From Carboxylicivirga sp. (GTDB taxonomy: Bacteria; Bacteroidota; Bacteroidia; Bacteroidales; Marinilabiliaceae): a stretch of DNA of 64,000 bases. Location: positions 1-64,000 of the forward strand of contig JAOARW010000068.1 in the NCBI GenBank assembly GCA_025210475.1, given 5' to 3'. Under the pieces are notes generated by a model. The model was not told the origin of the DNA, did no database searches, and saw only the letters and a list, made by a program, of their open reading frames with translations. Each line of letters begins with the position of its first letter. Positions within the stretch are counted from its first letter, which is position 1. The translations under genes were made by a program, and so were the position numbers. Of the stretch, positions 1 to 6,544 are shown in pieces.

Positions 1-177
1 TAAATCTCTCATACTGTCCCTTGAGGTAAGTTGCCCAAATACCATGCATAGCATTTGATTCCAACAGGTGAATGACCTTACATATTTATTCCCAACGTGT
101 TTACTGACAATTCGGTCAAATACCCGTCTGGGTAAAAAATTTGTAAGTTGAGCGAAGATATATTTGCCTTGGTTCAT
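1..177 (-). CDS. IS4-type transposase, N-terminal fragment cut by window edge
   Basis: Reading the minus strand from an ATG at 177 to the window edge gives 59 codons without a stop. The peptide begins MNQGKYIFAQL and contains FTCWNQML and FGQLTSRDS. These match the N-terminal DUF4372-type region of a group of IS4-family DDE transposases common in Bacteroidota; I recognise it from family knowledge only. An in-frame ATG at 210 would add eleven residues (MDILHSNKQLS), but the family usually begins at the MN-GKY position. The catalytic DDE domain would lie to the left of the window, so I cannot tell whether the element is intact. The IS end should lie somewhere in about 210-310; I could not define its inverted repeat with only one end visible. 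Confidence 0.75.
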   Translation of the reverse strand, partial: MNQGKYIFAQLTNFLPRRVFDRIVSKHVGNKYVRSFTCWNQMLCMVFGQLTSRDSMRDL

Positions 178-458
178 GGATAATTGCTTGTTTGAATGCA
201 AAATATCCATTATCCAATTCAAATCGTCACGCTATTAAAAATCGCTACAAGTACGACTAACAAAGAATTTCAAAGAACGTTTTTTAATTTTTAATACCCA
301 CTAGTGTAAAAGTTTATTCGTTAAAAGTTCCACAAACAATGTGGATGTATTATTTTAAGAAATGCTGATAAAATCTGTTATAAGCGTTAATGGGTTTATT
401 GTGTGATAGTTGTTGATGCTTAAAAATTAGCCAATCCTTAAAAGGATGCTATGTACAT

Positions 459-680
459 TTATACAAACGCTCGCAGAAAAGAAATTGGCTTTTGTAGGTT
501 TGTATAAACGCTCGCAGAAAAAAAGTTGCCTTTTATACATTTGTACAAAGCCTCACAGAAAAGAAAACTGCATTTATACATTTGTACAAAGCTTCGCAGA
601 AAGAATTTCTGCTTTTGTAGGTTTGTACATAAGCCCGCAGAACTATAAGCCACCTTTATACATTTGTACACAACTGTATT
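459..680. repeat. 41-bp tandem repeat array, five units plus a partial sixth
   Basis: Five contiguous 41-bp units lie at 459-499, 500-540, 541-581, 582-622 and 623-663, followed by a partial unit at 664-680. The shared core is TTGTACAAA-GC-TCGCAGAA at the left of each unit. The right end occurs in two versions: units 1 and 4 end in GTAGGT, units 2, 3 and 5 in ATACAT, a mosaic suggesting recombination between units. Two junctions (540-549 and 581-590) form the perfect palindrome TTTGTACAAA, and unit 4 carries an internal inverted repeat (GCAGAAA/TTTCTGC). 41 is not a multiple of three, so the array is not a coding repeat, and there are no spacers, so it is not CRISPR. Confidence 0.85.
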
Positions 681-1007
681 AGAAGCATAAATGGGCAATA
701 AACAGATGGGTAAAGCGTCTTCTAAACTATTTTTAGGGTAATTATAGAACTTGGCTCTGTAGTCGGGAATCAGATTGTTGGAGATTACGTATCTATACTT
801 TAAAAGCAATCGAAAACGGGTCATGGTATTTGGTTTAAGTAATTGCGATACTCAATTTAGGGGATTATTAATATAAGTGCAAATGCTTTTGGATGAAAGC
901 TGATTAATTTATGATTACTGTTTTAATAATCAAATGTGTGAAATATAATTACAATAGAGTTTAATCGATATGTTAGTATATCTATTAGGTTATTTTATTT
1001 GTTTAAA

Positions 1008-1039
1008 TTTGAAAAAAAGCACGAACATTAGTATTTTTG
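1008..1039 (+). promoter_or_regulatory. Bacteroidota-type promoter for the ATPase/TOPRIM pair
   Basis: TTTG at 1008-1011 and TATTTTTG at 1032-1039 are separated by 20 bp and match the Bacteroidota consensus (-33 TTTG, about 19-20 bp, -7 TAnnTTTG). The expected start of transcription is about 1046, sixteen bases before the ATG at 1062, so the leader is very short. This is the best promoter match in the window. Confidence 0.6.
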
Positions 1040-1061
1040 AGAAATATTTACAAAAAAAGCT

Positions 1062-2405
1062 ATGTTGTTAGAGTTTAGAGTGTCGAACTATCGTTCTATT
1101 GGGGATGAACAAGTGATAAGTCTTGTTCCGACCTCAAAACAAAAAGACCATCCAGAAAACATTTTAGAATTTGGAAAGTATAGAGCCTTAAATACTATTT
1201 CTTTATATGGCTCTAATAGTGGAGGTAAATCAAACTTTCTAAAATCGATGAGTTTGCTTGATAAATTAGTTCATATGTCAGCCAGAGCTTCATCAACAAC
1301 TAAACTTCCTTACGATCCTTTTTTACTTAGAGAAGGTTATTCAGATAAACCAACATGTTTTGAAATATCATTTATTATAAATGAATTTCGTTATCGGTAT
1401 GGTTTCGAATTTAATGAGAGTGAGATTGAAAAAGAGTGGTTATTTAGAAAAAACTTAGGAAGAGAGGTTAGGGTTTTTGAGCGCGAGAATGATATTATTG
1501 ATGTCAGCTCTGGATTTAAAGGAACAAAAAAAATCATTGATGCGGCAATTGAGGCGACCAGAGAAAATGCCCTGTTTCTTTCAACTTGTGATATGCTTAA
1601 CATTGAAGAGGCAAAAAGCATTATAAATTGGTTTGCTCATTTTAGTATGATAGATGGGCTGAATACGGAATCTGAGGAGTTTAAGACTGTGGAACTTTGG
1701 GAGAAAGAAGAATACCAAAGTAAAATTAGGAAATATCTAACATCTCTTAATTTAGGAATCAAAGATATAGATATTACAACAAAAGAATTTAATATATCTG
1801 ATTTACCTGAGGATATGCCTAAAGATTTGAAAGAACAATTATCCAAATCTTTAAAAGGGAAACATAGTTATACTGTTTTAGCAAAGCATAGTATTTATGA
1901 TTCATTGCAAATACCTACAAGTCAAACTGAAACATGGAAGTGGGATGAGCGGGAATCATCAGGAGCTAAGAAGGCACTGCAATTAAGTGGACCGATTCTC
2001 TGGACTTTAGCTAATGGAGGCGTGCTTATTATTGATGAAATTGAAGCAAAATTACATCCTATAATGACACTTAATACCATAGATACATTTCTAAATAAAG
2101 AAAGCAATCCCAATAAAGCACAATTGATATTTGCTACACATGACACTAATTTGTTGACCTACTCAAAGCTTAGAAGAGATCAGATTTGCTTTGCGGAAAA
2201 AAACAATTGGGAGAGTACTGAATTATATTCCCTTTCTGATTTTGTTTACTTTGAGGAAAAGAATGGGGAATTTAAATCTGAGAAAGAACGTCCTGACACT
2301 GATAAAGAGAAAAGGTATTTTGAAGGAAGATATGGAGCTATTCCTGCATTAGGTGATTTTAAGAACTTTATAAGAAATGCGGAATGGCAAGAAGAGGAAC
2401 AATAG
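1062..2405 (+). CDS. AAA15/COG1106-type ATPase, RloA/AbiLi-like defence protein
   Basis: A 447-residue ABC/SMC-like ATPase. Walker A is GSNSGGKS (residues 50-57), a signature-like SSGAKKAL lies at about 299-306, Walker B with catalytic Glu is VLIIDEIEAKLHP (321-333) and the switch region is ATHD (358-361). This is the split-head layout of OLD/RecF-like ATPases, with the middle inserted between the two nucleotide-binding halves. Proteins of this type are known as RloA (Campylobacter hsd loci) and AbiLi (lactococcal abortive infection). The gene ends inside the next gene: 2384-2405 is shared, so the pair is probably translationally coupled and works as one complex. The neighbouring IS fragment and repeat array suggest an acquired island. 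The defence role is inferred from the pairing and context. Confidence 0.8.
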   Translation: MLLEFRVSNYRSIGDEQVISLVPTSKQKDHPENILEFGKYRALNTISLYGSNSGGKSNFLKSMSLLDKLVHMSARASSTTKLPYDPFLLREGYSDKPTCFEISFIINEFRYRYGFEFNESEIEKEWLFRKNLGREVRVFERENDIIDVSSGFKGTKKIIDAAIEATRENALFLSTCDMLNIEEAKSIINWFAHFSMIDGLNTESEEFKTVELWEKEEYQSKIRKYLTSLNLGIKDIDITTKEFNISDLPEDMPKDLKEQLSKSLKGKHSYTVLAKHSIYDSLQIPTSQTETWKWDERESSGAKKALQLSGPILWTLANGGVLIIDEIEAKLHPIMTLNTIDTFLNKESNPNKAQLIFATHDTNLLTYSKLRRDQICFAEKNNWESTELYSLSDFVYFEEKNGEFKSEKERPDTDKEKRYFEGRYGAIPALGDFKNFIRNAEWQEEEQ

Positions 2406-3088
2406 GTAAAAAAGCGACTAAAGATAGGGATAAAAGACCTGTTAGATGGAGAAAATATCCTCATCTATTTTTAATCGTTTGCGAAGATGAAAAAACCGAA
2501 CCATATTATTTTGAACAATTTATTAGTTGTTTTCCGGAAGAAACTGTTTTTTTAAGAGCTGTAGGAAGTGGCAGTAGTTCGTTAGGAGTGGTTGAACGTT
2601 CTGAAATTGAAAAAGAAAAACTAGCACAAGAATCCAATAAGCTTGTTGACGAAGTTTGGGTAGTTTTTGATAAAGATGATGCAGAAAAAAGTGTCGGCAA
2701 TACAGAAAGATTCAGAAAAGCATTTAAAAAGGCGCAAGAGTTAAAACATCGCGTTGCATATAGCAATGAGGTTTTTGAACTATGGCTTTTACTTCACTTT
2801 ATTGGTGTTGACTCTAACTATGTTTTGACTCGGGAGGAAATATATTCGAAATTAGATGTTGCAGGAAAGTCTTTTGTTCCCGAATTCGAGTATGTTCATG
2901 GCAATACAGATATTGTTGATATAGTGTCTCGTTATGGGAGTGAAAATGATGCAATTGAGAGGGCTGTTGCAATTTTGAAATTAAAAGAAGGAATTCAACC
3001 TATTGAAGCCAATCCAAGTACTACTGTTCATATTTTGATAAGGAGATTGAGAGAGCTGATAGAATATTATAGTTTTAAACCGGATTGA
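2384..3088 (+). CDS. RloB-family TOPRIM-like protein (AbiLii-like), partner of the ATPase
   Basis: A 234-residue protein with the RloB pattern: a basic N-terminus, then FLIVCEDEKTEPYYFEQF (about residues 29-46) with the metal-binding Glu of a TOPRIM-like fold, VVFDKDDAE (about 93-101) as the DxD motif, and SNEVFELWLLLHF (about 126-138), diagnostic of the family. TOPRIM domains cut or join nucleic acid with divalent metal, so a nuclease effector driven by the upstream ATPase is the likely model, as in OLD- and Gabija-type systems. Its ATG at 2384 overlaps the ATPase stop by 22 bp. No restriction-modification genes lie beside it, so it is not part of an hsd locus as in Campylobacter. Function is inferred; the family assignment is strong. 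Confidence 0.8.
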   Translation: MARRGTIGKKATKDRDKRPVRWRKYPHLFLIVCEDEKTEPYYFEQFISCFPEETVFLRAVGSGSSSLGVVERSEIEKEKLAQESNKLVDEVWVVFDKDDAEKSVGNTERFRKAFKKAQELKHRVAYSNEVFELWLLLHFIGVDSNYVLTREEIYSKLDVAGKSFVPEFEYVHGNTDIVDIVSRYGSENDAIERAVAILKLKEGIQPIEANPSTTVHILIRRLRELIEYYSFKPD

Positions 3089-3177
3089 GTTCAAATTTTA
3101 GATTTAAATTAATTTTACGTCTTTATTGAACTACCTGTGATTACTGACTGAATAGTTATGGCGTAATTGAGTTGCCA

Positions 3178-3717
3178 TCAAATTGGATATATCACCATAT
3201 CCATCTTAATATCATGCGCCTCCACCGGCACTTGCTCCACCATTTGAATGTCAAAGGCCAGTCCAATTTTTGAGGCATGAACCAGGCGGTTTAAGATGCG
3301 GTCGTAATAGCCGGCACCGCGGCCCATGCGGTTATTCTGCTTGTCGAAGGCCACACCCGGTACAATCACCAAATCAATTAGTGTTTCATCATTTACCTCT
3401 TCACCGGTAGGTTCCGGTATACCATACTTTTCGTCGGGAACCATAGATTGTTCGCCTTCGTACTTTACGATTTTTAGATCCTTGTTATGGATCACCGGCA
3501 AGTAAATTTCCTTCTCCTGATACCAACTGTTAATAATGCCTTGGGTAGGCACTTCATCGCTGATGGCCCAGTATAGCAAAATTTTACGGGCCTTTATAAA
3601 TTCGATGCGTTGCTCCAGCTGGAGCTGAATATGATCGCTCTGACGCATTCTTTCAGTTGCATTCAGTTGCTTTTTTAGTTCACGAATTTTTTGTCGCAAG
3701 GCTTTCTTTTCAATCAT
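3178..3717 (-). CDS. 5-formyltetrahydrofolate cyclo-ligase
   Basis: A 179-residue cytoplasmic enzyme that converts 5-formyl-THF to 5,10-methenyl-THF using ATP, returning a stored folate to one-carbon metabolism. The family signature RMGRGAGYYDR is at residues 130-140, with VPGVAFD just before it (about 119-125), and the N-terminus has the usual basic helix (MIEKKALRQKIRELKK). Length is normal for the family. Its start ATG overlaps the stop of the upstream nitrilase gene by 8 bp (3710-3717), so the two are co-transcribed and probably translationally coupled. No alternative start is needed. The gene is also called fau/ygfA/MTHFS in other bacteria. Confidence 0.92.
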   Translation of the reverse strand: MIEKKALRQKIRELKKQLNATERMRQSDHIQLQLEQRIEFIKARKILLYWAISDEVPTQGIINSWYQEKEIYLPVIHNKDLKIVKYEGEQSMVPDEKYGIPEPTGEEVNDETLIDLVIVPGVAFDKQNNRMGRGAGYYDRILNRLVHASKIGLAFDIQMVEQVPVEAHDIKMDMVIYPI

Positions 3718-4504
3718 TTTCAGGATTTAAATCACCATAAACATCGCTTCGTCGATCGGCAAAAGCATCGTTTTTGGCGGTTATGTATTTGTTGTCGGAC
3801 AAACTTAGATCAATTTCAGCACTTAGCACCTGACTTTTATCCGTATCGCCTTTCAGAAGTACTTCGCCCATCGGATTGGTCAACACCGATTGGCCGGTGA
3901 AGGTTAAATCCCTTTCGCTACCAATGCGGTTGGCAGTGGCAATATAGCAGCGGTTTACCAGCGAGTAGGATGGCATTACGCTTTGGCAATAGGGTAAAAC
4001 AAGGTTGGATGGATGGGCGATTAATTGTGCTCCCTGCAAAGCCAGCTTTCGCCAGCCTTCGGGAAACATCCAGTCGAAGCACACCAGCATGCCAATTTTT
4101 CCAATTTTGGAGTCGAACACCGGTAAGCCCAGGTTTCCGGGAGTGAATATATCTTTTTCGTTAAGAAACAAGTGTAATTTGCGGTAGCAGCCTATCACAC
4201 CATTCGAGCCCAATAGTACCGCTGAATTGAATAGTTGACCGCCCTCGCGTTCGCAAAATCCGCTGACAATAAGGCAATTTTTATCCTTAGCAATTTTTAC
4301 TAATTCAGTCAGAAAGATGCTGTTTTCAATTTTTTCGGCAGCACCCAAGGCCTCTTCTCTGTTCTTAAAGTTATAGCCGGAGTTAGCTAATTCGGGCAAT
4401 ACAAACAGTTGACCGTCCGATGTTTGGATTAAGTCCTTAATTTGATTAAGGTTTTGTTGAAGCTGACCGAGTTGGGGCGCGAACTGTACCAGGCTTATCT
4501 TCAT
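3710..4504 (-). CDS. Nitrilase-superfamily carbon-nitrogen hydrolase (amidase)
   Basis: A 264-residue CN-hydrolase. The catalytic triad is visible: Glu38 (LPELANSGY), Lys109 (CYRKLHLF) and Cys142 (LVCFDWMFPEG). The enzyme should hydrolyse an amide through a thioester with the Cys. The SGYNF and FDWMFPEG context is that of the broad branch often labelled beta-ureidopropionase or omega-amidase-like, but the substrate cannot be read from the sequence. It is cytoplasmic and has no signal peptide. It sits between the gldB-like gene (18 bp away) and the folate gene it overlaps, so it probably belongs to one operon running 5523 to 3178. Confidence 0.88.
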   Translation of the reverse strand: MKISLVQFAPQLGQLQQNLNQIKDLIQTSDGQLFVLPELANSGYNFKNREEALGAAEKIENSIFLTELVKIAKDKNCLIVSGFCEREGGQLFNSAVLLGSNGVIGCYRKLHLFLNEKDIFTPGNLGLPVFDSKIGKIGMLVCFDWMFPEGWRKLALQGAQLIAHPSNLVLPYCQSVMPSYSLVNRCYIATANRIGSERDLTFTGQSVLTNPMGEVLLKGDTDKSQVLSAEIDLSLSDNKYITAKNDAFADRRSDVYGDLNPEND

Positions 4505-4521
4505 CTGTTTAAATTTATTGT

Positions 4522-5523
4522 TTAGGGTCGATAGCGCGATTCCTGTAAAATCTTATGCCCATCCTGTTCTTTAATTAAATCTTCGAGCTGAAGTTCCGGG
4601 TTGTTTTTCAGGTAAGCTTCAATAATTCGGTAACCCAGGAAAACAGCCGCTTTACCCGGCGAATTCTGACCAAAATAATAAGTAAACGGACTGTTGCCTA
4701 CATACTTTTGTATCATCATTCGCTCGCTGCTGAACAAATGCTTTTGTTCCACCATGCTTGCCCAAATATCACCTTCGTGATTATAGCACCAGCGCATTTG
4801 TTCATCAGAGTAATCAAACAGAAGCGTGTCATTCAGTTCGGGCATCATGTGTTTTACAAAGTGCAGCACTTTTGCTTCAGAAATTACCTCACTAAGTATA
4901 TCTTCATTTTTCATTTGAAACGAAAAATTGCCCAGGGCCATGGCCTTCATCACATCGGGTACAAGTTTTTCCGGTACCATTCCTTTTCGCATATATTTGT
5001 GAGTGCCCAGCCATTCGTAAAATTCACAATCAGCTCCCAGGTATTTCTCCACGCTAACCGAAACCCACGAAGAATCCATGGCCACCGATTCGTTAAAATA
5101 GGAGGTATGAAGGTATATTTCAGGAATTTTGGCATCGTTGAAATAGTACTTGTAATGTTTAAAGGCATCCGTTAGATCCTCTTTAATCTCATCGATATCC
5201 TCGTATTGCTTTTTACAAGCTTTATAAACATCCTGATTATCGCCGTAATTGAGAAATTCTTTCATTAAGGCCGGGTAACGAGGGTTTTCAGGGCTGCCGA
5301 TTCTAATAATTTGCTGACTGTAGGCATCCAGATAGCTACCGTACTTTTGGTGCAATTTCTCTATTTCTTTTTCGAGATGTGCTTCATCCATCTCAAATAA
5401 ATCGATAAAAAACAATTGCGGATCAAGCTCCACATCAATATGGCTCACATCAGGTCCCTTTGAAAAATCACATGCTGTAATAAAAAGAGCAATCGTACTT
5501 ACTAAAAACAATAACTTCTTCAT
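4522..5523 (-). CDS. gldB: GldB-like gliding motility lipoprotein
   Basis: A 333-residue lipoprotein. I place the start at the ATG at 5523, not at the upstream in-frame ATG at 5556, because the peptide then begins with a clean lipoprotein signal, MKKLLFLVSTIALFITAC, with Cys18 as lipid anchor. The body is acidic and helical with the layout of GldB: LDPQLFFIDLF near the N-terminus, MMPELNDTLLFDYSDEQMRW in the middle, SPGKAAVFLGYRIIEAYL near the C-terminus. GldB is needed for gliding in Flavobacterium and homologues occur in non-gliding Bacteroidota. nadE lies close by, an arrangement I recall from other Bacteroidota, but from memory only. Motility of this organism is not established. Confidence 0.7.
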   Translation of the reverse strand: MKKLLFLVSTIALFITACDFSKGPDVSHIDVELDPQLFFIDLFEMDEAHLEKEIEKLHQKYGSYLDAYSQQIIRIGSPENPRYPALMKEFLNYGDNQDVYKACKKQYEDIDEIKEDLTDAFKHYKYYFNDAKIPEIYLHTSYFNESVAMDSSWVSVSVEKYLGADCEFYEWLGTHKYMRKGMVPEKLVPDVMKAMALGNFSFQMKNEDILSEVISEAKVLHFVKHMMPELNDTLLFDYSDEQMRWCYNHEGDIWASMVEQKHLFSSERMMIQKYVGNSPFTYYFGQNSPGKAAVFLGYRIIEAYLKNNPELQLEDLIKEQDGHKILQESRYRP

Positions 5524-5614
5524 TGTATATAATTCAATTGAAAGGTAAAAATACAAAAGCTTTAAAAAAATGTAGTAACTACTAAAAAAAAGTGGACGGA
5601 AACCATGTTTTAAC

Positions 5615-5622
5615 TATGTTTG
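5615..5622 (+). promoter_or_regulatory. Likely -7 element for the porT-like gene
   Basis: TATGTTTG matches the Bacteroidota -7 consensus TAnnTTTG. Transcription would start near 5629, downstream of the longest possible start codon at 5620 and 24 bases before the ATG at 5653. It therefore supports the shorter protein. Confidence 0.45.
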
Positions 5623-5652
5623 TACTCGATTTTCAACCTAAATATTTGTAAT

Positions 5653-6297
5653 ATGAAACGAATAACCTTCCTTATTTTTCTTGGCCTGATTACTCTAATA
5701 AACATTAAGGCACAAGACAACAAACGAACACGATTATCATTTGTATTAAGTCCACAGATTTCGTGGTTAAGCTCAGATAATAGTGCTGTTGAGGGAGATG
5801 GAAATCTGTTTGGTTATAATTTTGGAGTGGTAATGGATCGTTTTTTCGATAAAAATTATGCCTTCACCACCGGATTAACCATTAATACAACGGGCGGTAA
5901 GCTTTCTTACGATCCGGCTACATCGATGGAAATTGGTGGAAGTACCGAAGCGAATGTTACCGATGCCACCTATCGATTGAAATACATCGAAGTACCTTTG
6001 TCGTTAAAGTTAATTACCAACGAGTTTCACCGTTCACGTTATTACGGCCAGTTTGGTTTATACACCCAGTACAATATAAAAACCAATGATGGCAATGGTA
6101 AATCCATCAATAGTGAGGTTAACTTTTTTGACATGGGTTACCAGCTTGGCGGAGGAATGGAGTATTCGCTGGGTGGCGATACTTATTTGATGTTAGGCTT
6201 GATTTATGGTGGTGGCTTTTTAGATGTCACCGATAACAAAGTTGATGATAAAACAACTCTGAATCGTTTCACTTTTCAGTTTGGCATCATTTTTTAA
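5653..6297 (+). CDS. PorT-family outer-membrane beta-barrel protein
   Basis: A 214-residue exported protein. The start at 5653 gives a normal signal peptide (MKRITFLIFLGLITLINIKAQ, cleavage after AQ); the longer frame from 5620 would put eleven extra residues in front of it. The mature part is alternating hydrophobic/polar strands (FVLSPQISWL, YIEVPLSLKLI, YYGQFGLYTQYNI, MLGLIYGGGF) ending in a terminal Phe, as expected for an eight-stranded OMP_b-brl_2/PorT-type barrel. PorT itself is linked to type IX secretion, but the family is broad and most members have no known role. The gene is divergent from gldB and is followed by the hairpin repeats before nadE. Confidence 0.75.
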   Translation: MKRITFLIFLGLITLINIKAQDNKRTRLSFVLSPQISWLSSDNSAVEGDGNLFGYNFGVVMDRFFDKNYAFTTGLTINTTGGKLSYDPATSMEIGGSTEANVTDATYRLKYIEVPLSLKLITNEFHRSRYYGQFGLYTQYNIKTNDGNGKSINSEVNFFDMGYQLGGGMEYSLGGDTYLMLGLIYGGGFLDVTDNKVDDKTTLNRFTFQFGIIF

Positions 6298-6342
6298 GTC
6301 CTACGCTTTCTTAAAAACATTATTAGCAATAGAATATAAGCA

Positions 6343-6544
6343 ATGAAACGAACATCTAAATTCGATAATCCTAATGAATACTCGCTTGGATAATCGAATT
6401 TACTTGAGAGTTACATGTGACAATTGAAGGAAAATATAAATACATGAAACGAACATGCAAATTTTAATCATGAAAATTAAACACAGGGTAATGATTAAAA
6501 TTTCTTGAGAGTTCCATCTGACAACTGAAAGAAAAATTATACAG
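6343..6544 (+). repeat. Two tandem 101-bp structured units immediately upstream of nadE
   Basis: Unit A (6343-6443) and unit B (6444-6544) have the same length. Both start with ATGAAACGAACAT and share a second conserved block near the right side: CTTGAGAGTTACATGTGACA in A (6403-6422) and CTTGAGAGTTCCATCTGACA in B (6504-6523), with two substitutions. Between these blocks each unit has an inverted repeat of different sequence. In A, 6358-6371 pairs with 6388-6401 (13 of 14 positions). In B, 6459-6471 pairs with 6491-6503 (13 of 13). The stems diverge but pairing is kept, which points to selection on structure. Unit B ends exactly at the nadE ATG at 6545. Confidence 0.85.

Larger units (their letters stand above)
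178..1061. other. Accessory intergenic region between IS fragment and defence genes
   Basis: This 0.9-kb AT-rich stretch has no convincing gene. It holds the likely terminal region of the IS element (about 210-310), a 41-bp tandem repeat array (459-663), and the promoter for the downstream ATPase gene (1008-1039). Open frames across the array (446-682 on +, 459-824 on -) are repeat translations. The right-hand third of the minus frame (about 700-824) contains non-repeat sequence (it would start MTRFRLLLKYRYV) that I do not recognise; it might be a remnant of a decayed gene, but nothing supports expression. Confidence 0.5.

Noticed and set aside
459..680. CRISPR array
   Set aside because: Units are contiguous with no unique spacers, differ from each other, and no cas genes are near.
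446..682. 78-codon frame across the 41-bp array
   Set aside because: It is a translation of a non-triplet tandem repeat, so the repeats appear in different frames; not a protein gene.
459..824. 121-codon minus-strand frame overlapping the array
   Set aside because: Two thirds of it is the antisense of the repeats. The remaining part is not recognisable and has no promoter.
4708..5175. 155-codon plus-strand frame
   Set aside because: Lies antisense to the gldB-like gene, which has a signal peptide and family features; composition shadow.
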